This document shows, one piece after another, positions 1 through 4,736 of a stretch of DNA of 5,737 bases (the stretch's first letter is position 1; each line of letters opens with the position of its first letter). Origin of the DNA: Oscillospiraceae bacterium (GTDB taxonomy: Bacteria; Bacillota; Clostridia; Oscillospirales; Oscillospiraceae). Position numbers and translations under genes: made by a program. The notes below the pieces were generated by a model. It ran no database searches. It saw nothing but the letters and a program-made list of their open reading frames with translations, and was not told the DNA's origin. The stretch covers positions 1 to 5,737 of the forward strand of contig JAISKU010000010.1 in assembly GCA_031261245.1 (NCBI GenBank), given 5' to 3'.

Positions 1-323
1 TCGATGACGGTGTGGAACTCAAAATCGACCTTAGGGGCGGTGGAGCCGCTCTCGGCGCGCAGCCAGTAGCGGATATCGTCCTCTTTTTCGACAATCGCGC
101 TCACAAGCGCCTCAAAATAGCCGCGCACTTCCTCGGGAGACGTGTTTGCCCACGCCTCCTGCGCTTTTTTCGCGGCGATGTACGCGTCGTCCACGTCCTT
201 TTCCGCGGCGGAGCGGTATGTATACAAAAGCTCGCCGCTGTACGGGTTGAAATTGGACAAAATCCTCTCTCCGCTCCCCGTCCGCCATTCCCCGCCGATA
301 TACTGCTTTGTGTACGCGTCCAT
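1..323 (-). CDS. Aldehyde dehydrogenase family protein, N-terminal fragment (runs off left edge)
   Basis: The first 107 codons of an NAD(P)-dependent aldehyde dehydrogenase, a family that oxidises aldehydes to carboxylic acids in the cytoplasm. The protein begins MDAYTKQYIGGEWR, then NPYSGE at about residues 26-31, the helix with VDDAYIAAKKAQEAW (44-58), and ESGST (91-95) followed by K98 and FE. This order (IxGEW, NPxxGE, DVDxAxxAAxxAQxxW, E-S/T-G-S) is the typical start of the superfamily. The catalytic Cys and Glu and most of the NAD-binding fold lie beyond the edge, and full members are about 480-500 aa. The ESGSTxxK context recalls the benzaldehyde/vanillin dehydrogenase-like branch, but substrate assignment is inference. 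The ATG at 323-321 is preceded by AGGGAGGG with a 7-nt spacer. It starts 17 nt after the pcrA stop, so co-transcription with pcrA is likely. Confidence 0.9.
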   Translation of the reverse strand, partial: MDAYTKQYIGGEWRTGSGERILSNFNPYSGELLYTYRSAAEKDVDDAYIAAKKAQEAWANTSPEEVRGYFEALVSAIVEKEDDIRYWLRAESGSTAPKVDFEFHTVI

Positions 324-330
324 AATATTT

Positions 331-338
331 CCCTCCCT
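331..338 (-). promoter_or_regulatory. Ribosome binding site of the aldehyde dehydrogenase gene
   Basis: On the minus strand AGGGAGGG lies 7 nt before the ATG at 323-321, inside the 17-nt gap after the pcrA stop codon. It fixes the start of the partial gene and shows that the frame running off the left edge is translated on its own. Confidence 0.8.
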
Positions 339-340
339 GT

Positions 341-2749
341 CTAAATTTTTGCCATATATGCTGAGGCCGATTTCATCATCAGCCGCTTGTTACCGGAGGT
401 CTCAAAGCTCACCTCAAGCAGCGCGTCGCCGCCCGTAGGCGTGACGGACAGTACCTTTCCGCGCCCGAAAGCCTTGTGCTGCACCGTATCGCCCGCCGCG
501 AACGCCGCGATAACGGGCGTTGTCGGAGGCGGCGCTATCTTCGGCTTGGGTCGCCCCGACGGGCGCGGCGCGAACGTCGGGTGCTCCCGCGCGAAGCCGA
601 ACGTCTCGCCCGGCGAATCGAACAGATACTCGCTGACAGCCGCCGCCGGGCGGTCGAGGTGCGATTCCGCAATCTCCTCGACGAAGCGCGAGAGCTTGTT
701 GCGCGCTGTCTTTCCGAACAGCATCCTCTGCCGCGCGCACACGAAGAACAGCCGCCGCTTCGCGCGCGTCATCGCCACGTAGCACAGCCGCCGCTCCTCC
801 TCCATCTCCTCCGGCTCACCTATAGAGCGTATTCCCGGGAAAATCCCGTCCTCCGCACCGACGACGAAAACGGTGTCGAATTCGAGCCCTTTCGCGGAGT
901 GCATCGTCATTATCGCCACGCAGTCCTCGCTGTCGTTCATCTTCTCGAGATCGGTGTACAGCGCCGTCTCCCCGAGGAAATCCGCGAGCTCCCCGGCCTC
1001 GTTATCGCGCAGGAAATTCACTATGTTCGTCTTTAGCTCGCGTATGTTCTCGATTCGCGTGATATTCTCGTCCGTGCGCTTCTTCTCGAGCTCGCGCACG
1101 ATCCCCGACGTCTCTATCAGCAGGTCATAAAACTCATCGAGAGGCATCGCCGCGCCCATCTCCCGCAGGTATTCGAGCATATCGACGAACGCGTTCAGCC
1201 GCACCGCGGCCTTTTGCAGCTCCGGAAACCGCTTGTTGTTTTTCACCGCCTCGTACAGGCTTATCCCGTAGTCGAGCGAGATTTTCTGCGCCGCCTCAAT
1301 CGTCGTCGCGCCTATCCCGCGCGGCGGATTGTTGATAATCCGCAGCAGGTGCACCTCGTCCGTGGGGTTGTTCACGGCGCACAGGTACGCCATCATGTCC
1401 TTCACCTCGGCGCGGTCGAAGAATCCCGTGCCGCCGTACACGCGGTACGGTATGTTGTTGCGCTTGAATTCGTACTCAAAGTTGTTCGACTGCGCGTTCA
1501 TGCGGTACAGCACCGCATGATCCGCCCACGTCTTACCCTGCGCCACGTTGTCTATCACCGTCTCGGCGACGAACCTCGCCTCACCGCGCTCGTCGTCCGC
1601 GAGGTGCAGCTTCGGCAGATCGCCCTCGTCGCGGTCTGTCCAGAGCTTTTTGCCGTGGCGCGTCTTGTTGCGCGAGATCACGTCGTTCGCCGCGTCGAGT
1701 ATGTGCGTCGTGGAGCGGTAGTTGCGCTCGAGGCGAATCACCGTCGCCCCGTCGTAGCTGCCCTCAAAGCCGAGAATGTTCTCTATCGTCGCCCCGCGAA
1801 ACTTGTATATGCTCTGGTCGTCGTCGCCGACGACGCAGATGTTCGCGCGCTCCCCCGCGAGCAGGCTCGCGAGCCTGTACTGCAAATTATTCGTGTCCTG
1901 ATACTCGTCCACGAGCACGTATTTGAAGCGCCGCTGGTAGTATTCGCGCGTCTCCTGCGACTCCGTCAGCAGCTTCACGGCGAGCATTATGAGGTCGTCG
2001 AAATCGAGCGCGTTTGATGCGCGCAGACGCTTCTGGTACTCGAGGTACAGCTCGCCTATTGTGCGGCGGTATACGTCGCGCTTCTTCTCGGCCGCCTCGA
2101 TGAACTCCTCCGGCGAGATCATCGCGTCCTTCGCGCGCGAGATCGCGCCCGTCGCGGAGCGCGGCGGAATCTCCTTGTCGTCCACGCCCGCCTCTTTCAT
2201 TATGCGCTTCATCAGCGAGAGCGTGTCCGTCGTGTCGTATATCGCAAAGGAGCTGTCGTAGCCGAGCTTGTCGATGTCGCGCCGCAGAATCCGCGCGCAC
2301 GCGGAGTGAAACGTCATCGCCCAGATATCGCGCGCCGACTCGCCGAGCATGTCCGAAAGCCGCGTTTTCATCTCCCCCGCCGCCTTGTTCGTAAAGGTTA
2401 TCGCGATTATGCGCCACGGCTCGCACGGCTCGACCGCCGTGAGGCGGCGCAGACCCGCGCGCTTTTCCGGCGTCGGAGCTTTTATGTAGTCCTCGAGCGC
2501 CGCGAGGTCGCTCTCCTCCGCCCAATCCGGCGCCCCGTCGCTGTCGGAGCCGCGCCCGTAGGCGAGCAGATTCGCGATCCTATTTATGAGTACGGTCGTC
2601 TTGCCGCTGCCCGCGCCCGCGAGTATGAGCAGCGGCCCCTCGGTTTTGAGCACGGCCTCGCGCTGCTCGGCGTTCAGGTGCGCAAAATCGAGCGCGATTG
2701 CGCTCCGCCTCGCCTCGGCAAAGCTCTTTTCAAATTCATTTCTCGTCAT
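341..2749 (-). CDS. pcrA: ATP-dependent 3'-5' DNA helicase PcrA (UvrD/Rep family, SF1A)
   Basis: Complete 802-aa superfamily 1 helicase that unwinds DNA and strips proteins from it in repair, replication restart and conflicts with transcription. Motifs in order: Q motif LNAEQREAV (25-33), Walker A GAGSGKT (45-51), Ia ITFTNKAAGEM (117-127), Ib TFHSACARILRR (146-157), Walker B VDEYQDT (280-286), III VGDDDQSIYKFRGA (307-320), IV RLERNYRS (339-346), IVa VYGGTGFFDRAEVKD (437-451), V TMHSAKGLEFD (615-625), VI ERRLCYVAMTRAKRRL (652-667). A Pro-rich linker (728-745) leads to a C-terminal Tudor-like domain (751-802, GDTVQHKAFGRGKVLSV), which in Bacillus PcrA contacts RNA polymerase. An acidic insert of about 45 residues sits between Walker A and Ia (65-110). 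Motif III has Phe where Bacillus PcrA has Trp. Start ATG has SD GGAGGA 4 nt upstream and a promoter just before it. All catalytic motifs are intact. Confidence 0.98.
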   Translation of the reverse strand: MTRNEFEKSFAEARRSAIALDFAHLNAEQREAVLKTEGPLLILAGAGSGKTTVLINRIANLLAYGRGSDSDGAPDWAEESDLAALEDYIKAPTPEKRAGLRRLTAVEPCEPWRIIAITFTNKAAGEMKTRLSDMLGESARDIWAMTFHSACARILRRDIDKLGYDSSFAIYDTTDTLSLMKRIMKEAGVDDKEIPPRSATGAISRAKDAMISPEEFIEAAEKKRDVYRRTIGELYLEYQKRLRASNALDFDDLIMLAVKLLTESQETREYYQRRFKYVLVDEYQDTNNLQYRLASLLAGERANICVVGDDDQSIYKFRGATIENILGFEGSYDGATVIRLERNYRSTTHILDAANDVISRNKTRHGKKLWTDRDEGDLPKLHLADDERGEARFVAETVIDNVAQGKTWADHAVLYRMNAQSNNFEYEFKRNNIPYRVYGGTGFFDRAEVKDMMAYLCAVNNPTDEVHLLRIINNPPRGIGATTIEAAQKISLDYGISLYEAVKNNKRFPELQKAAVRLNAFVDMLEYLREMGAAMPLDEFYDLLIETSGIVRELEKKRTDENITRIENIRELKTNIVNFLRDNEAGELADFLGETALYTDLEKMNDSEDCVAIMTMHSAKGLEFDTVFVVGAEDGIFPGIRSIGEPEEMEEERRLCYVAMTRAKRRLFFVCARQRMLFGKTARNKLSRFVEEIAESHLDRPAAAVSEYLFDSPGETFGFAREHPTFAPRPSGRPKPKIAPPPTTPVIAAFAAGDTVQHKAFGRGKVLSVTPTGGDALLEVSFETSGNKRLMMKSASAYMAKI

Positions 2750-2753
2750 CTGT

Positions 2754-2759
2754 TCCTCC
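2754..2759 (-). promoter_or_regulatory. Ribosome binding site of pcrA
   Basis: GGAGGA on the minus strand, 4 nt before the ATG at 2749-2747. It is a near-perfect anti-16S match and supports this start over internal Met codons. Confidence 0.8.
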
Positions 2760-2776
2760 GCACGGTGAATATGAGA

Positions 2777-2805
2777 ATTATATCACGCCATGAATTTGGG
2801 TACAA
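2777..2805 (-). promoter_or_regulatory. Housekeeping (sigma-A type) promoter for pcrA, extended -10
   Basis: On the minus strand the -35 TTGTAC (2805-2800) is separated by exactly 17 nt from a perfect -10 TATAAT (2782-2777). TG at 2785-2784, one base before the -10, makes an extended -10 element that compensates for the 3/6 match of the -35. Initiation would be expected near 2770, giving a leader of about 20 nt with the SD at 2759-2754. The -35 begins 2 nt after the U-tract of the upstream terminator, so the pcrA unit is insulated from the radA unit. This is motif reading only; no operator is evident. Confidence 0.75.
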
Positions 2806-2807
2806 GC

Positions 2808-2848
2808 AAAAAATTGGCTGTCTGGGAGCTTTTACGCTCCCGACAGCC
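2808..2848 (-). terminator. Intrinsic terminator at the end of the radA-glycosylase-acetyltransferase unit
   Basis: Read on the minus strand, GGCTGTCGGGAGC (2848-2836), a 6-nt loop and GCTCCCAGACAGCC (2829-2816) form a 13-bp GC-rich stem with a single bulged base (2823). It is followed by AA and six T (2813-2808). On the plus strand the stem has no T-run after it, so termination acts on minus-strand transcripts. It lies 139 nt past the last acetyltransferase stop, directly before the pcrA promoter. Confidence 0.88.
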
Positions 2849-2986
2849 CAGCAAATTAAGAGGATAAAAATGAAAAAGGAAAAAGAAGAATTTCAACCCT
2901 GTGAACATAATAATAAACGGTAGATATTAACTAATCTACCGCAAAAATATTACAGGAGTATTAAATTAAAGATTTTTTTATCGAAA
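2849..2986. other. AT-rich intergenic island (3' untranslated region of the upstream unit)
   Basis: The stretch from 2851 to 2990 has 34 G/C in 140 bases by my count (about 24%), in sharp contrast to the GC-rich coding DNA on both sides. It contains a plus-strand purine tract (2858-2890, 31 of 33 purines), a perfect 8-bp hairpin (2918-2941) and a T7 run (2973-2979). No gene is convincing here. A 17-codon plus-strand frame at 2870-2923 and a 41-codon minus-strand frame at 2783-2908 are treated separately. The composition could mean a non-coding spacer left AT-rich, a long 3' UTR or the remnant of inserted DNA; I cannot distinguish these. Confidence 0.6.
2918..2941 (-). terminator. Perfect hairpin, possible first (weak) terminator after the acetyltransferase operon
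   Basis: CGGTAGAT (2918-2925) and ATCTACCG (2934-2941) are perfect inverted repeats around an 8-nt loop. On the minus strand the stem is followed by TTTATTATTAT, a T-rich but interrupted tail, 46 nt after the last stop codon of the unit. It could slow or end transcription before the stronger terminator at 2808-2848, or protect the mRNA 3' end. The stem has only four G/C pairs, so terminator function is uncertain. Confidence 0.45.
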
Positions 2987-3730
2987 TTAATCAAACGCGA
3001 AACCCATATACCCGTCCGTCATCTCCGCGTTCGACATGCCGAACCGCCCGCCGCGCGGCATAACGCCGTCCGCCGCAAGGTATTCCTTGAAAACCGCGCC
3101 GCCTCCCGACGCGTCAACGGCGAGGCAGTCGTCACCGTCTACGAAAAATCCTCCGCCCTCGCCGAAGAGCGTTTCCGCGTAGGACAGCGCGCGCTCATCA
3201 AACGCGACGTGCGGGATATCCCGCAGCAGCGCCTCGCGCCGCGCCATGTACTCCCCCGCCGTGACCTTTCGCGACGCTTTAAGCGCCGCCTCGGCACGCT
3301 CTGGCGCAAAATCAAAGCCGCAAAAACTCGTCCGCAGACCGGCCTTTTCGTAGAACTCAAAAAGCTCCTCCGTCGCGGGGCGCAGCGCCACCACGTCAAA
3401 GCCCTGTCCCTTCGCCGTCTCGAGCAGCGCCCGCGTGACCGCGAGTCCAGCGCCGCGCCCGCGAAAGTCCGGCCGCGTCGCCACGGCGTATATCATCGCG
3501 CACGGCAGCTCGCGCTCGCCCGGAACCCTCAGCGCGCCGACAGGCATGAGGAAGCCCATCGCGGCAAGCTCCGCGTCGATATTCGCGACGGCGCACAGCT
3601 CCGGCGCGAAGTACGCGTCAAAATACGCGTCAATATCCTCCGGCGCGTCGTCGAACACGCTCCCCCACAGCGCTTTGAGCGCCGGGAGATCGGTTGCGTC
3701 GGCCGCGCGGGTTGAGATGTCCTCTCGCAT
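2987..3730 (-). CDS. GNAT family N-acetyltransferase (247 aa, with extra C-terminal region)
   Basis: A cytoplasmic acetyl-CoA-dependent acetyltransferase of unknown substrate. The N-terminal half is a GNAT domain: beta-1/alpha-1 around STRAADATDLPALKALW (6-22), the acetyl-CoA loop in FRGRGAG (89-95, the R-x-x-G-x-G/A pattern) after strand AMIYAVATRPD, and FYEKAGLRT (126-134), the usual FYxKxGF element. Residues from about 140 to 247 form an extra C-terminal part with no motif I recognise, ending GMSNAEMTDGYMGFAFD. Many clostridial two-part GNAT proteins have this layout with a degenerate second half. The ATG overlaps the stop of the preceding gene by one base (TAATG), with GGGAGAG upstream and 8 nt between GGAG and the ATG, so translation is probably coupled. 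It is the last gene of the unit, followed by the hairpin and terminator. Confidence 0.88.
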   Translation of the reverse strand: MREDISTRAADATDLPALKALWGSVFDDAPEDIDAYFDAYFAPELCAVANIDAELAAMGFLMPVGALRVPGERELPCAMIYAVATRPDFRGRGAGLAVTRALLETAKGQGFDVVALRPATEELFEFYEKAGLRTSFCGFDFAPERAEAALKASRKVTAGEYMARREALLRDIPHVAFDERALSYAETLFGEGGGFFVDGDDCLAVDASGGGAVFKEYLAADGVMPRGGRFGMSNAEMTDGYMGFAFD

Positions 3731-4188
3731 TATTTGCTCTCCCGTTCGATTCGCTTGCGAAACATTGTCTCCGACGTTTCGGAGTACCCTTGCGAGCGGT
3801 AAAATGCCTGCGCCGCCGCGTTTTCCTCACCGGTAAAGAGTTGAAATCCGTTTGCGCCCCGCTTTTGAAATTCAGCCTCTATAAACGCTATCAATTTTGC
3901 GGCAACACCGCGCCGCCGATACTCCTCCGCGACAAACAGCTCGGTTATTTCGCCGTAATTCACACTGTAGCATATCGACTTAAACAGCTGCCCGCAGCAA
4001 AACCCGACGAGCGCGTCGCCCTCTTCCGCGACGCAGACAATTTCCTGTTGATTCTCCTCAAGCGACGCGGCGATTCCGTCCGGTGAATTGCAATAATAAT
4101 CATCGCCGTTGAACAGCGCATTTAGCTTTTGCAGTTCATCGGCGTCGCCCGCCGACGCCAAGCGGATTCTCAATACGTCCTCTCGCAC
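3730..4188 (-). CDS. GNAT family N-acetyltransferase (152 aa)
   Basis: A single-domain GNAT acetyltransferase, which transfers an acetyl group from acetyl-CoA to an amine; the substrate is not predictable. Numbered from the GTG: beta-1/alpha-1 with IRLASAGDADELQKLN (8-23), strand EITELFVAEEY (80-90) leading into the acetyl-CoA loop RRRGVAAKL (91-99), and NAAAQAFYRSQGY (123-135), the classical motif B. The open frame extends upstream to 4485, but that part is out-of-frame glycosylase sequence and not real. Two starts are plausible. GTG at 4188 has AGGAG 4 nt upstream and gives an N-terminus MRED like that of the next gene. TTG at 4173 forms a TTGA overlap with the glycosylase stop, has AGAGGA upstream and gives 147 aa. 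I chose GTG narrowly. It sits between the glycosylase and the second acetyltransferase. Confidence 0.87.
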   Translation of the reverse strand: MREDVLRIRLASAGDADELQKLNALFNGDDYYCNSPDGIAASLEENQQEIVCVAEEGDALVGFCCGQLFKSICYSVNYGEITELFVAEEYRRRGVAAKLIAFIEAEFQKRGANGFQLFTGEENAAAQAFYRSQGYSETSETMFRKRIERESK

Positions 4189-4736
4189 ACTTCTCCTATC
4201 TTCCTCTGAATCTCCTTCAAATCCACGAACGTCTCCGGCTTGCGGTTCGGGTCGCGCAGCAGCGCCGCCGGGTGGTACAGCGCCGTGAACAGCACGCCGT
4301 CCTTGTCGTACCACTTCCCGTGGTCGCGCGTTATTTTGAACCCCTCGTCGATCAGCACCATCGCCGCAATACGCCCGAGGCAGACGACGATTTTCGGGCG
4401 CAGCAGCCTGTACTGCTCGCGCAGCCAGTCGATGCACGCCGTCTGCTCCGTATTGAGCGGATCGCGGTTCCCCGGCGGGCGGCATTTGACGATGTTCGCG
4501 ATGTAGACGTTTTTTTCGCGCGACAAATCAATGATTTCAAGCATGTCGTCCAGGAGCTTACCGCCGCGCCCGACGAACGGCTCCCCCTGCAAATCCTCAT
4601 TTTCTCCCGGCCCCTCGCCGACGAACAGCACCTCGGCGTCGCGCGGCCCCACGCCGAACACGAGCTTGCGGCGCGTCTCATACAGCGCGCACTTTTTGCA
4701 GTCGCGGCAGGCGGATTCAAGTTCATCCCAGTTCAT
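4170..4736 (-). CDS. Uracil-DNA glycosylase, family 4 (4Fe-4S type)
   Basis: A complete 188-aa monofunctional glycosylase that cuts uracil out of DNA after cytosine deamination or dUTP misincorporation, starting base-excision repair in the cytoplasm. Family 4 marks: cysteines C13-x2-C16 near the N-terminus together with C85 and C101 as the likely 4Fe-4S ligands (C10 is an extra nearby Cys), motif GEGPGENEDLQGEPFVGRGGK (40-60; GEAPG is the commoner form), NIVKCRPPGNRDP (81-93), and HPAALLR (155-161) as the C-terminal active-site loop. The length is normal for the family (about 190-220 aa). The ATG at 4736-4734 overlaps the radA stop by 4 nt (ATGA), so translation is coupled to radA. Some family 4 members were once annotated as phage SPO1 DNA polymerase-related proteins; the Fe-S cysteines and active-site motifs support glycosylase. 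Confidence 0.95.
   Translation of the reverse strand: MNWDELESACRDCKKCALYETRRKLVFGVGPRDAEVLFVGEGPGENEDLQGEPFVGRGGKLLDDMLEIIDLSREKNVYIANIVKCRPPGNRDPLNTEQTACIDWLREQYRLLRPKIVVCLGRIAAMVLIDEGFKITRDHGKWYDKDGVLFTALYHPAALLRDPNRKPETFVDLKEIQRKIGEVCERTY
4178..4197 (-). promoter_or_regulatory. Two candidate ribosome binding sites deciding the start of the 152-aa acetyltransferase
   Basis: Within the glycosylase 3' end, minus-strand AGGAG (4197-4193) serves GTG 4188 with a short 4-nt spacer, and AGAGGA (4183-4178) serves TTG 4173 with a 4-nt spacer. Neither spacing is ideal. The first gives a 19-nt overlap with the glycosylase gene, the second a 4-nt overlap. Confidence 0.5.

Noticed and set aside
1324..1343. 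Inverted repeat GCGGATT / AATCCGC with a 6-nt loop
   Set aside because: It encodes the conserved IINNPPRGIG segment of PcrA and has no T-run or other regulatory mark.
1862..1877. Perfect 16-bp palindrome CAGGCTCGCGAGCCTG
   Set aside because: It is inside pcrA and encodes the ordinary YRLASLL helix with preferred GC-rich codons; no second copy or neighbouring operator seen, so chance is the likely cause.
1214..2017. Long plus-strand open frame (267 codons) opposite pcrA, and similar frames at 476-1036 and 2306-2923
   Set aside because: Arg/Val/His/Leu-rich composition typical of the antisense of a GC-rich gene; no domain, no SD, and pcrA on the other strand has every helicase motif.
2783..2908. 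Minus-strand 41-codon frame with a Phe-rich hydrophobic start (MFTGLKFFFF)
   Set aside because: No ribosome binding site before the ATG, and it reads through the strong terminator and into the pcrA promoter; the Phe run simply reflects the pyrimidine tract.
4189..4485. Upstream extension of the 152-aa acetyltransferase frame to an ATG at 4485
   Set aside because: This part is the shifted frame of the glycosylase coding region; the glycosylase motifs there are in the other frame and GNAT homology begins only after about 4175.
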